Shown in pieces: positions 9,444 to 18,396 of a DNA stretch of 64,000 bases. Where the stretch lies: assembly GCA_034437655.1 (NCBI GenBank), contig DAOTTU010000040.1, positions 1-64,000 on the forward strand. The letters are read 5' to 3'. Below the pieces are notes generated by a model. It was not told the origin of the DNA. It saw only the letters and a program-made list of their open reading frames with translations, and made no database searches. The translations under genes and the position numbers were made by a program. Source of the stretch: J027 sp034437655 (lineage in GTDB: Bacteria > Chloroflexota > Anaerolineae > Aggregatilineales > J027). Numbering within the stretch: position 1 is the first letter of the stretch; every line of letters starts with the position of its first letter.

Positions 9444-10457
9444 CTAGAGGTTTTGCCCCATGAGCAAAGCGAGGTCGGCTGTGCGCACCGAATAGCCCCA
9501 TTCATTGTCATACCAGGTCATCAGCTTCACCATATTGCCGCCGACTGCCTGGGTGAACTCAGCGTCCACAATGCTCGAGCGCGGATCACCAACAATGTCT
9601 GTAGAAACCAGTGGCGTATGCTCAAAGCCGAGGACACCTTTCATATCACCTTCGGCCGCTTCGGCAAAGGCTTCATGAATTTGCTCGGTGGTGACGTCCT
9701 GTGACATGATACCAACGAAGTCTACGAGCGAACCTGTTGGGGTCGGTACACGAACAGCGATACCGTCAAATTTGCCCTTCAGCTCTGGAATCACAAGCGA
9801 TACCGCTTTAGCAGCACCCGTACTGGTGGGCACGATATTGGTTGCAGCATTGCGCGCACGACGCAGGTCACGGTGCGGGGCATCTAGCAAGCGCTGGTCA
9901 GCCGTGTACGAGTGAATCGTAGTAATCACGGCTTTTTCAATGCCGAAGCGATCTTGCAGCACTTTCGCCGCCGGGGCGAGGCAATTGGTGGTACAAGACG
10001 CATTTGAGACAATGTGATGGTTAGCGGGGTCGTAGTCACCTTCGTTGACACCCAACACAAAAGTCGCATCAATTTTGCCCTTGGCTGGTGCAGAAATGAT
10101 TACTTTCTTTGCCCCACCATCAAGGTGTGCTTTCGCGGTGTCACTGTTACGGAAGATACCCGTACTTTCGATAACCACATCAACACCGAGGGCGCCCCAC
10201 GGGATTTGAGCCGGGTCTTTTTCTGCAAAGGCTTTCACTTCATCGCCATCAATCAACAGCGCGTTGTCACTTACTTCGACTGTACCGTTGTAAATACCAT
10301 AGTTCGAGTCGTACTGGAACAGATGGGCCATCGTCTTGAGGTCACCGAGGTCATTAAAAGCAACGATGTCAAAAGCATCAGGATGATGTTCCTTGATCGC
10401 TTTCACAACTTGACGACCAATGCGCCCAAAACCGTTAATTCCAATGCGTACTGCCAT
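9444..10457 (-). CDS. gap: Glyceraldehyde-3-phosphate dehydrogenase (NAD-type)
   Basis: 337 residues. Converts glyceraldehyde 3-phosphate to 1,3-bisphosphoglycerate. The Rossmann motif GINGFGRIGRQ is at the N-terminus, the catalytic cysteine lies in SNASCTTNCLAP (near residue 155), the activating histidine in TIHSYTADQ, and the C-terminal WYDNEWGYS is complete. First gene of the gap-pgk-kinase-tpiA run; SD AAGGAG lies 8 bases before ATG. The upstream region holds short palindromes but no convincing promoter. Confidence 0.97.
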   Translation of the reverse strand: MAVRIGINGFGRIGRQVVKAIKEHHPDAFDIVAFNDLGDLKTMAHLFQYDSNYGIYNGTVEVSDNALLIDGDEVKAFAEKDPAQIPWGALGVDVVIESTGIFRNSDTAKAHLDGGAKKVIISAPAKGKIDATFVLGVNEGDYDPANHHIVSNASCTTNCLAPAAKVLQDRFGIEKAVITTIHSYTADQRLLDAPHRDLRRARNAATNIVPTSTGAAKAVSLVIPELKGKFDGIAVRVPTPTGSLVDFVGIMSQDVTTEQIHEAFAEAAEGDMKGVLGFEHTPLVSTDIVGDPRSSIVDAEFTQAVGGNMVKLMTWYDNEWGYSVRTADLALLMGQNL

Positions 10458-10505
10458 GTTTTTCTCCTTGTTTCTTTGTCAAACGAACTTGCGTGAATAT
10501 ACAGT

Positions 10506-10533
10506 GTATGCCTAACATACCGTGTTCATGAAC
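10506..10533. promoter_or_regulatory. Palindromes upstream of gap (possible operator)
   Basis: Two adjacent palindromes lie 49-76 bases before the gap start: GTATG-CCTAA-CATAC (10506-10520) and the perfect 10-base GTTCATGAAC (10524-10533). Such sites could bind a dimeric regulator of the glycolytic operon. No regulator of that kind is encoded next to it, and no strong promoter overlaps, so the assignment is weak. Confidence 0.3.
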
Positions 10534-10595
10534 TTCCATCTAGCACATCTGTCATTCATTTTTCACAAATGCATCACTCATGTAAAGTCCATTGC

Positions 10596-10622
10596 CGCTG
10601 ATGATGTTGGATCTAATCAGCG
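10596..10622 (-). terminator. Stem-loop after yvcK
   Basis: CGCTGAT (10596-10602) pairs with ATCAGCG (10616-10622) around a 13-base loop, 28 bases downstream of the yvcK stop. No T-tract follows on the minus strand, so it is at best a weak terminator or a 3' end-stabilising hairpin. Confidence 0.3.
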
Positions 10623-10649
10623 CTGACGTGGCACACTACACATATAATA

Positions 10650-11975
10650 CTAACCTACTGTGGAGAATTTTAACGAGGATTTTTGCGTCGAACGCTCAGC
10701 ACTGTAAATCGTATATAGCTGAAGAAGGGCTTGTTGCAGCTTTTCTGGGGAATGTCGCCAGGGGAATTCTTCTTCTGTTAAATCTGTATAAACAACCTGA
10801 TAACCCGAATAGATGGGGTGATCGTTGGGCGCACGCTGTACATAAATTGTATTCGGCCCTGCATTGCGGATGGGATAATGGTTGTTCGCCAACACCACAT
10901 CTGTCACACCATGCCCTGCATGGCGTTCGATTGCGTCAACGTGATCGCTAACTGTATAGCCGTCCGTTTCACCGGGTTGGGTTGCGATATTGCAGACATA
11001 CACTTTAAGCGCAGGTGATTGGCGTAATGCCTCCACAACGCCCTTCACCAATAGATTTGGAATGATGCTGGTGTAAAGGCTGCCCGGGCCAATGATAACC
11101 AAATCAGCTTCCCAGATAGCACGGAATACTTCGCGGTATGCAATGGCATCTTGTGGTTGCAAAGCGACTTTTTCAATTTTCCACTCTGGAGAAGGGATGT
11201 TAGATTCACCTTCAATACGCATTTGCTTGCCAGACTGCAAGTGTTGGACCTCTGCAACAAGGTTCACATCGTCAGTCGTGCAGGGTAAGACGCGCCCTTG
11301 AATGGCGAGAATACGCCCGGCAGCGGCCGCTGCGTGATCCATACCACCCCGCATATTTGCCAACGCCGCCAGGAACAAGTTGCCAAAACTATGCCCGGAA
11401 AGCTCACCTTTGGGAAAACGGTAATCAAACAACTGGGTCATCAAGGCTTCGTCATGGGCAAGGGCTGTAATGTTGCTGCGTAGATCACCGGGTGGTTGCA
11501 TACCATACTCACGCCGCAACCGTCCAGAACTCCCACCGTCATCGGCCATCGTGACAACAGCGGTGATGTTGCTGGTCTGGGTTTTCATTGCCCGCAACGC
11601 GCTGGGTAGTCCTGTCCCGCCCCCCATTGCCACCACTCGGATACCCTGGCGGAGCTGTTGATGCTCTTGCGCGCTGCGCAGTAATTCACGAATAGATCGT
11701 GGCAAACCGTAGGGTTCTGTTAAATTAAAGTTGAGTCGCCACAACGCTACCCACACTAACCCGATTCCGGCTACAATAAATATCGCACCCCGCAGAACTG
11801 GATTCAGCGTACTGAGTGTTATCGTCTCAATAAAGGGTGACCAGTCACGCGACCGATAGATTTCAATCAATACCAGAGACGCTCCAACACTGATGCTCGT
11901 AATGCCGACACCAAGCAGGAGCGCCCAACGTTTGAGGTACAGTCCTGGTCGCAGCCACTTCAGCATTTCCTTCAA
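10650..11975 (-). CDS. yvcK: YvcK/CofD-like protein (gluconeogenesis factor family), membrane-anchored
   Basis: 441 residues. Two hydrophobic helices occupy about residues 16-36 and 61-80; the YvcK/CofD-like domain follows. Its nucleotide-binding start VVAMGGGTGLPSALRA and the TMADDGGSSGRLR motif (about 155-165) are typical. In Bacillus YvcK binds UDP-sugars and is needed for growth on gluconeogenic substrates and for cell-wall synthesis; in its relatives it is linked to Ser/Thr kinases. The likely start is TTG at 11975 with AAGGGA 10 bases upstream; an ATG three codons on has no proper SD spacing. Its position beside glycolysis genes fits. Confidence 0.85.
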   Translation of the reverse strand: MKEMLKWLRPGLYLKRWALLLGVGITSISVGASLVLIEIYRSRDWSPFIETITLSTLNPVLRGAIFIVAGIGLVWVALWRLNFNLTEPYGLPRSIRELLRSAQEHQQLRQGIRVVAMGGGTGLPSALRAMKTQTSNITAVVTMADDGGSSGRLRREYGMQPPGDLRSNITALAHDEALMTQLFDYRFPKGELSGHSFGNLFLAALANMRGGMDHAAAAAGRILAIQGRVLPCTTDDVNLVAEVQHLQSGKQMRIEGESNIPSPEWKIEKVALQPQDAIAYREVFRAIWEADLVIIGPGSLYTSIIPNLLVKGVVEALRQSPALKVYVCNIATQPGETDGYTVSDHVDAIERHAGHGVTDVVLANNHYPIRNAGPNTIYVQRAPNDHPIYSGYQVVYTDLTEEEFPWRHSPEKLQQALLQLYTIYSAERSTQKSSLKFSTVG

Positions 11976-12045
11976 CAGTACTATATCCCTTCGTCCCTGT
12001 TACGTGGGTGGTGTGTGATTTGCGTTAAGTTTAGCATACCTGATT

Positions 12046-12073
12046 TTGTCAAGTCCGCAGCGGCGTGTTAAAA
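12046..12073 (+). promoter_or_regulatory. Possible apgM promoter
   Basis: TTGTCA (12046-12051) and TTAAAA (12068-12073) are separated by 16 bases, about 45 bases before the apgM start. The -35 is a 5/6 match, the -10 a 4/6 match. Confidence 0.35.
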
Positions 12074-12116
12074 GTAGACACACTGATACTGACAATTAGT
12101 CAATATGGAGATTTAC

Positions 12117-13337
12117 ATGTCAAACTTTGAGTTAATTGGTGAGTTAGCCCGCAACAAAGGCGGCAAAATTGTGATGATCGTTATGGACGGGCTTGGTGGT
12201 TTACCGTTAGAAAGTGGCGGCAAAACCGAACTAGAAACGGCTGATACCCCTAACATGGATCGACTCGCACGAGAAGGATCACTCGGCGGTACTATTCCGG
12301 TGCGGCGCGGCATCACACCCGGCAGCGGGCCGGCTCATCTGGGGTTGTTTGGCTATGACCCGATACACTACGATGTTGGTCGCGGTGTACTCTCAGCGTT
12401 CGGTGTTGGGCTAGATGTCAAACCCGGCGATGTGGCAGTGCGCGGGAATTTCTGCACGCTGGACGAGAATCGAATCATTACGGATCGTCGCGCTGGACGT
12501 ATTCCAAATGAAGAAGGACGCCAACGGGTTGATCTGCTCCGTGATATTGAGATTGAAGGCGTAGAAACCACCGTTGAGTTGGTCAAAGAGTACCGTTTTG
12601 TGTTGACAATGCGCGGTGAAAACCTGTCACACGAAATTGACGACACCGACCCGCAGGTCACCGGGCAGTCGCCGCTGGACCCCGTCCCGAGCATTTCTAA
12701 TCAGGCGACAGACTACACCGCTGATCGTTTCAAAGCCTGGATTGCAGAAGCCGAAAAACGCCTTGCTGGTCATGAACCCGCCAACGGTGTGCTGCTGCGT
12801 GGCTTCGCTACCGACCCCAACCTGCCCAAATACGGTGACGTTTATAAGCTCAATGCAGCATGTGTTGCCGTTTACCCGATGTACAAAGGTGTCAGCAAAT
12901 TAGTAGGAATGGATGTAATTGACACCGCCGACGTTGAAACACCGCAGGATGAGTTTGACAAAGTTGCAGAAGTCTATCCCGACTATGATTTTATTTTCTG
13001 TCACATTAAAAAAACGGATAGTTATGGCGAAGACGGTAACTTCGACGGCAAGGTTCATCTCATTGAAGTCGTTGACCGTGCGCTGCCGACGATTTTGAAT
13101 CTGAACCCGGATGTGTTGATCATTACGGGCGACCATGCGACACCAGCAAAGATGCGCTTCCACTCGTGGCATCCCGTCCCGACATTGCTCTGGGCACCTG
13201 CAACCCATATGCCGGGCGTTGCTGACCACTTTGGCGAACGCGCCTGCTATACCGGCACAATTGGGCAGATTCCGGCAACAGACCTCATGCCGTTGGCGCT
13301 GGCCCACGCCAATCGACTCGATAAGTACGGCGCATAA
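12117..13337 (+). CDS. apgM: 2,3-bisphosphoglycerate-independent phosphoglycerate mutase, archaeal type
   Basis: 406 residues. Interconverts 3- and 2-phosphoglycerate. It belongs to the alkaline-phosphatase superfamily aPGAM branch, not to GpmI or GpmA: the metal motif IVMDGLGG is near the N-terminus, followed by GPAHLGLFGYDP, and the C-terminal metal site ITGDHATPAKMRFHSW. I prefer the ATG at 12117 because GGAG (12107-12110) lies 6 bases before it; the in-frame ATG at 12105 overlaps that SD. It is divergent from yvcK and completes the lower-glycolysis set next to gap, pgk and tpiA. Confidence 0.93.
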   Translation: MSNFELIGELARNKGGKIVMIVMDGLGGLPLESGGKTELETADTPNMDRLAREGSLGGTIPVRRGITPGSGPAHLGLFGYDPIHYDVGRGVLSAFGVGLDVKPGDVAVRGNFCTLDENRIITDRRAGRIPNEEGRQRVDLLRDIEIEGVETTVELVKEYRFVLTMRGENLSHEIDDTDPQVTGQSPLDPVPSISNQATDYTADRFKAWIAEAEKRLAGHEPANGVLLRGFATDPNLPKYGDVYKLNAACVAVYPMYKGVSKLVGMDVIDTADVETPQDEFDKVAEVYPDYDFIFCHIKKTDSYGEDGNFDGKVHLIEVVDRALPTILNLNPDVLIITGDHATPAKMRFHSWHPVPTLLWAPATHMPGVADHFGERACYTGTIGQIPATDLMPLALAHANRLDKYGA

Positions 13338-13359
13338 GCCGTCATCATCTCAACTTCAG

Positions 13360-13387
13360 GAGGGAGCAGAGCGACTGTTCCCTCTTT
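13360..13387 (+). terminator. Intrinsic terminator of apgM
   Basis: GAGGGAGCAG (13360-13369) pairs over 10 bases (one G-T) with CTGTTCCCTC (13375-13384) around a 5-base loop, followed by TTT. It starts 22 bases after the apgM stop. The T-run is short, so termination may be partial. Confidence 0.6.
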
Positions 13388-13411
13388 CACAGGTTCGGGC
13401 ATGTGTAGCCG

Positions 13412-13439
13412 TTGCGGTGGTTGTTCAAACACGTATAAC
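13412..13439 (+). promoter_or_regulatory. Promoter of the surface-polysaccharide region
   Basis: TTGCGG (13412-13417) and TATAAC (13434-13439) with a 16-base spacer, 50 bases before the lipoprotein gene and just after the apgM terminator. Confidence 0.5.
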
Positions 13440-13489
13440 TTGCTAGCATTCCTCAGAGGCAAAATACAGATTCTTTTTGACAGGTTACG

Positions 13490-15124
13490 ATGCACACAAC
13501 ATACATGAAAAGGTTCACCTATCGCTTTATTCTGCTTGTTCTACTGCTGCTGGCGGCTGGGTGTGAGGTTGAAAGTAACAACGCTGCGGGTGATGTTCGC
13601 CTGGAAGTTGTCGTAGATGGTCAACGCACAACATATTCCTACAATCGACTGACATCGGTCGGGCAGTTGTTGGACGAATATGAGATTGAAGTCTCACCGC
13701 TCGATAAAGTCAACCCACCACAGTACACCCAGATCACCGATGGTATGATTATCACCATTGTGCGGGTGACAGAAGAAGTCGAATGCCGCGAAGAACCCAT
13801 TGAAAAAGAAACCGAGCGCATTGAACATACAGAATATGAGCCGGGTGAAATCCAGGTTGTGGACCCGGGCGAAGACGGACTTATGCAAGTCTGCTACCGT
13901 ACTATCTACGAAGATGGCGCGCCCGCAGGACCACCCATTGAGCAAAACAGCACGATTATTCGCCGCTCACAACCACGTGTTGAATATATTGGCGTTGTAG
14001 ACCGCACTGAGCCCGTTGAAATCACTGGCACGCTCGCGTATATTGCCAGCGGTCGCGCTTATTTAATGCAAGAAAACAGCACCCTACGCCGAACCCTGAC
14101 GCCAGAAGCCGGGCTAGATGGGCGCGTATTTGACCTTTCACCAGATGGGCAACGGTTATTGTACACTCGCCAGACTGCTGACCCGGACGACCCACCTTTT
14201 TCGAACTATCTCTGGGTAATTATGGACGTCACCGCACCAACCCCCGTTGAAATCCGTCTCGATTTGCCAGATGTCCTCTGGGCCCAGTGGCAACCGGGTT
14301 CGCCAGACACATTTGCCTACTCAACCGCTACCCCCGCTGACATCTTCGCCGGGTGGAGCGCCTACAACGACCTGTCGCTGATGCAAATTGACAACAATGG
14401 TACGATTCTGAGTGTTGATCCGATTATTGAGAGCAACGCCAGTGGGGCTTTTGCACGCTGGGGAACACGCTTTAAGTGGTCACCAGATGGGGCGCGCATG
14501 GCCTATGCTAAAGCCGATGGCGTCGGGCTGGTAGACTTTGAAAACGGCACATTTGGCCCATTGCAGGTCAATTTCCCCTACCTCGACTCGGTAAGTAGCC
14601 AGTGGGTGTGGCAGCCACAAATTAGCTGGTCATCTGACGGGCAATGGATCGTCACGACCGTGCATGGGCCACCTTTTGGTGCTGAGCAACCTGAGAATAG
14701 TATCATCTTCGATATGGGCGTGTTCAACGTTACCAACAACCTCATCATTGATAGTCTAATTGAGCAAGTTGGCATGTGGGCAACCCCGGCCTATTCAAGC
14801 ATCACGAAGAACGTCTTCGACCAGGACGAGTTCAGCATCGCCTATTTACAGGCGCGTGATCCGTTTTCCAGCTTGAGTTCGCCATACGACCTTGTGCTTG
14901 CAGACCGCGACGGCAGCAACCCGCGTGTCCTGTTCCCCGGTCGTAACCAGGATGGTCTGCGCCCCGTTGACGCCATCGGTGAAGACATTTTTGTCTGGGA
15001 GCCCGCCGGCCAGCACATCGCCATTGTCTACCAAAACGATCTCTGGCTGGTGGATGTGATTTCGGGTATTGGTCAGCGTATCACCAACGAAGGGCCCGTT
15101 GAGACACCACGGTGGGTGCCTTAA
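13490..15124 (+). CDS. Lipoprotein with G5/DUF348-like region and TolB-type beta-propeller
   Basis: 544 residues. An N-terminal signal with lipobox LLAAGC (C25) predicts a surface lipoprotein. Residues about 36-85 resemble the DUF348 repeat of YabE/RpfB-type proteins, and about 86-170 a G5-like beta domain with two cysteines (ECRE, QVCYRT) that could pair. From about 180 to the end there are propeller blades marked by LSPDGQRLLYTR, WSPDGARMAYA, WSSDGQWIV. DUF348 and G5 modules bind peptidoglycan or amino sugars in known proteins, so a wall- or glycan-binding role is likely. The start at 13490 has AGG 7 bases upstream. Its stop overlaps the next start (TAATG). Confidence 0.75.
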   Translation: MHTTYMKRFTYRFILLVLLLLAAGCEVESNNAAGDVRLEVVVDGQRTTYSYNRLTSVGQLLDEYEIEVSPLDKVNPPQYTQITDGMIITIVRVTEEVECREEPIEKETERIEHTEYEPGEIQVVDPGEDGLMQVCYRTIYEDGAPAGPPIEQNSTIIRRSQPRVEYIGVVDRTEPVEITGTLAYIASGRAYLMQENSTLRRTLTPEAGLDGRVFDLSPDGQRLLYTRQTADPDDPPFSNYLWVIMDVTAPTPVEIRLDLPDVLWAQWQPGSPDTFAYSTATPADIFAGWSAYNDLSLMQIDNNGTILSVDPIIESNASGAFARWGTRFKWSPDGARMAYAKADGVGLVDFENGTFGPLQVNFPYLDSVSSQWVWQPQISWSSDGQWIVTTVHGPPFGAEQPENSIIFDMGVFNVTNNLIIDSLIEQVGMWATPAYSSITKNVFDQDEFSIAYLQARDPFSSLSSPYDLVLADRDGSNPRVLFPGRNQDGLRPVDAIGEDIFVWEPAGQHIAIVYQNDLWLVDVISGIGQRITNEGPVETPRWVP

Positions 15125-18100
15125 TGCGCCATTTGTGGTGGGTAGGGCTGATGGCGGCTGTCGCCCTGATCATCAGCGGCATTGTCCTCATCACTGTTGA
15201 AAATGAGCGCACCGCCTTCGAAACACGCGGCTGGGAACTGGCCACCGAACAACGCAACCTACCCCAACGGCCGCAACATCTGGCTGGTATCAATGTTGAC
15301 CTGACCCAGTATGACACCGCACAGTTGACTACTGAACTCGACGCTATTGCTGCGCTGGGGTTTACGTGGGTACGGCAACCGTTCTACTGGTTTGAGCTAC
15401 AGCCCTCATCAGATGCATTTGCATGGGCTGCCTACGATATAATCGTCGATACCATCGCCAACTATCCACAACTGGAACTTATCGCTGTGCTGGATGGTTC
15501 GCCGCCGTGGGCCCGCGATGAGCTTGCCCCGGGGCATCCTTTCGCCCCACCGGCCAGCGCCGCGCAGTACGCCGACTTTGCCGCGGCCGTCGCCACCCGC
15601 TACGCCGATCGCATTGACCATTACCAGCTCTGGGATGAGCCTAACTTGCGTAGTCACTGGGGCAACACGGACCCCCAACCCGCTATCTACACGGCAATGG
15701 TCCGCGCTGCTTACCCCGCTATCCATAACGCTGACAACGATGCGCAAGTGATCCTCGCCGCGCTGGCACCGACTGTGGAGCAGGGTCCAGAAAACTACAA
15801 CGACATCAGCTATCTAAATGCGATTTACACCCACGGCGGGCAAGATTATTTTGACGCAGCGGCTGCCAAACCCTATGGCTACAACGTCGGCCCCTATGAT
15901 CGCACCGTGGACAACGGCACCTTTAATTTCTCGCGGGTGATTCTCATGCGTGAGGCGATGGTCGCACAGGGAGATGCCGACAAACCGATCTGGGGTAGCA
16001 ACTTTGGCTGGAATGCACTCCCCGACGACTGGCAGGGGCCGCCCTCTATCTGGGGAGAAGTCAGTGCAACAGAGCAAATCCAGTTCACCCGTGACGCCTT
16101 CGCCCGTGCCCGTGACGAATGGCCGTGGATGGCCGGGCTTATCCTGCAACACTGGCAGCCAGACGCCCCCACTGATGACCCAGTGCAGGGCTTTGCCGTC
16201 GCGCCAGACATTGAGCGCTGGCACGATGTGGTGTCGAATATCGACGCCCTCACACCGGGGTTTTATTCGGTACAGAACCCATACACCACATTTGAAGGTG
16301 AATGGCAATTTGGCCCACTTGGTGCAGATGCGTTGGCGGTGAATGCAGATGACCCGACCGGCCAGAGGCTCGAAAATCGTGCAACCCTCACATTTCACGG
16401 CACTTCATTGGCATTTTTGGTGCGGCGCTATGACGTTATCACCGGACACTTCATCGTTCAGATCAATGGCCAAAACGCCAACACCCTCCCCGAAAATCGT
16501 CAGGGAGAATCGCACATTGTCCTTAAAGCTGAACGTGGCGGTGAAGCGCTCGACCTGATTACCGTTGGTAACGGTCTAGAGAATACTACCCACACGGCAA
16601 CGCTCATCCACCGGCCGCGCCAGGGTGACGACGCCTGGGCCCTCGCCGGGATTGCTGTAGCCACCGAGCCAGACATTACCCCAAATGAGCGTTTAGGTTG
16701 GCTGGCTATTGGGTTAATCGTCGTTGGTGCGCTACTAGGCGGTGTCAGTGCATGGCGTGCCCCCTGGCGCACCCTTAAGCTACCCTCACAACGTACGCTG
16801 CACAACGCCTTTGATGCTAGTCTGACGTTGATGCTCAGTGCGATTTTCGTCGTCGGAAGCGCGCTCACATGGGGGGACTCGTTCGCTGCACTGTTGAAAC
16901 GTGATCCGCCTGCGATTTTGCTGACATTGGCAACGGTGGGCGTGGCTTTTGTCTCACCGATTGCGATTCTGTCAGTATTGGCACTGTTGGCCTTTGCGAT
17001 TGTCGTCTTTAACCGGCCAATGATGGGTGTTGTCGCGACATTATTCTGGGCGCTGTTTTTTTCATCGAATATTGACGCCTACATTCGCTTGATTGCAGCC
17101 GTAGAAGCGATGCTCATCATTAGCGTGGCCGCTATCGTTGGACGTGGGCTGCATGAGTGGGCCAAAACGCAACGTGATCGTAAACCCAATCTGCTGCGTA
17201 TCGCACTACAAGTCAATGACGTGGCGCAAAAACTCCACACGCTGGACATTGGCATGGCACTGCTTGTTGGGTTGGCGCTGGCGTCGCTCAGTTGGGCAGA
17301 CTTACAAGCCGAAGCCCTACACGAACTGCGCGTGATGGTGCTGGGGCCGGCATTATTTTACGTGTTACTGCGAACAGTTCCTGTTGGAAAGCAAGACTTG
17401 TTGCTGGTTGTTGACACCATCATCGTCGGTAGCACCATTATCGCGCTGCTTGGGCTGTTCAACTTTCTCACCGGGGATGCGGTCACCACCACAACAGGGG
17501 CCCGGCGTCTCGTGGCCGTCTATGGCTCTCCGAATGCCGTTGCGTTGCAATTAGGGCGGGCGTTGCCTTTTGCAATCGCGTACGTGTTGCTCCCGCTCAG
17601 CTTATGGCGACGACTATGGGGCGGCGTCACAGGCGCGGTGATGCTGGTAGCATATCTGCTCACCCAGAGCCTCGGCGGTATCCTCATCGGCGCACCAGTG
17701 GCAGCAATCGTCTTTCTACTGTTATGGCAGGGGCAACGAGCATGGCGCTTGGTGCTAGGATTTGCAGCCCTTGGTGGTGTGGCACTGCTTCCCCTTTCAC
17801 AATTGGTGCCCCGTCTTCAGAACTTGACTGACCCGGACAGTGGCAGCACCCTCTTTCGGCTGAACGTATGGCGCAGCACGGTTGAACTGCTCGAAGACCA
17901 TCCGCTGACGGGTGTCGGGCTAGACCAATTTCTATATGCCTACCGCAGCCGGTATATTATGCCAGAAGGTGCCGTTGACCCCGACCTGTCGCACCCGCAT
18001 AACATCATTTTTGAGCATTGGGTCCGCTTTGGCATTCTGGGAGTGTTTGCTTTTGCGTTTATTCAATTGATGTTCTGGCGAACAGCGTTAAGGTTGTACT

Positions 18101-18291
18101 CAGCCATACAACAACATCCTTATCTGCTGGCAATTTACCTGGGTACTACAGGTGCAATGGCTTATGTGCTGGCGCATGGGCTTGTCGATGCATCGCTGGT
18201 ATTCATTAACCTCAGTTACATGTTCAGCGCGATTGTCGCCATTCTATTGCTGCTGAAACGAATTGCTAGCGCAGACACGACAGCACGTTAA
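15124..18291 (+). CDS. Fusion of glycosidase-like domain and O-antigen ligase (Wzy_C) membrane domain
   Basis: 1055 residues. After one membrane helix (about 5-27), residues 50-380 form a TIM-barrel glycosidase-like domain resembling clan GH-A (GH39-like): YQLWDEPNL puts the acid/base at E172, but the position expected for the nucleophile reads GSNFGW, with Asn at 293. A beta-sandwich, sugar-binding-like segment (about 385-540) follows, then about 12 membrane helices with the O-antigen ligase signature RLNVWRSTVELLEDHP and the GVGLDQF / SHPHNIIFEHW loop. It should act outside the membrane in joining or polymerising glycan. Start taken at the ATG that overlaps the preceding stop. The substrate is unknown. 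Confidence 0.8.
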   Translation: MRHLWWVGLMAAVALIISGIVLITVENERTAFETRGWELATEQRNLPQRPQHLAGINVDLTQYDTAQLTTELDAIAALGFTWVRQPFYWFELQPSSDAFAWAAYDIIVDTIANYPQLELIAVLDGSPPWARDELAPGHPFAPPASAAQYADFAAAVATRYADRIDHYQLWDEPNLRSHWGNTDPQPAIYTAMVRAAYPAIHNADNDAQVILAALAPTVEQGPENYNDISYLNAIYTHGGQDYFDAAAAKPYGYNVGPYDRTVDNGTFNFSRVILMREAMVAQGDADKPIWGSNFGWNALPDDWQGPPSIWGEVSATEQIQFTRDAFARARDEWPWMAGLILQHWQPDAPTDDPVQGFAVAPDIERWHDVVSNIDALTPGFYSVQNPYTTFEGEWQFGPLGADALAVNADDPTGQRLENRATLTFHGTSLAFLVRRYDVITGHFIVQINGQNANTLPENRQGESHIVLKAERGGEALDLITVGNGLENTTHTATLIHRPRQGDDAWALAGIAVATEPDITPNERLGWLAIGLIVVGALLGGVSAWRAPWRTLKLPSQRTLHNAFDASLTLMLSAIFVVGSALTWGDSFAALLKRDPPAILLTLATVGVAFVSPIAILSVLALLAFAIVVFNRPMMGVVATLFWALFFSSNIDAYIRLIAAVEAMLIISVAAIVGRGLHEWAKTQRDRKPNLLRIALQVNDVAQKLHTLDIGMALLVGLALASLSWADLQAEALHELRVMVLGPALFYVLLRTVPVGKQDLLLVVDTIIVGSTIIALLGLFNFLTGDAVTTTTGARRLVAVYGSPNAVALQLGRALPFAIAYVLLPLSLWRRLWGGVTGAVMLVAYLLTQSLGGILIGAPVAAIVFLLLWQGQRAWRLVLGFAALGGVALLPLSQLVPRLQNLTDPDSGSTLFRLNVWRSTVELLEDHPLTGVGLDQFLYAYRSRYIMPEGAVDPDLSHPHNIIFEHWVRFGILGVFAFAFIQLMFWRTALRLYSAIQQHPYLLAIYLGTTGAMAYVLAHGLVDASLVFINLSYMFSAIVAILLLLKRIASADTTAR

Positions 18292-18352
18292 AATCATAAG
18301 CTGTATATGGGGACGCATATTGCAGACCACAAAACATAGCAGGTATGGCTCC

Positions 18353-18376
18353 GTACGATTTTAGATTGCATCGTAC
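18353..18376 (+). promoter_or_regulatory. Inverted repeat before the macrodomain gene
   Basis: GTACGAT (18353-18359) and ATCGTAC (18370-18376) form a 7-base inverted repeat with a 10-base loop, 20 bases before the macrodomain start. It could be an operator or a 5'-UTR hairpin close to the SD (AAGGA at 18382). No T-tract follows. Confidence 0.3.
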
Positions 18377-18396
18377 ATGGGAAGGATGGCGAACAG

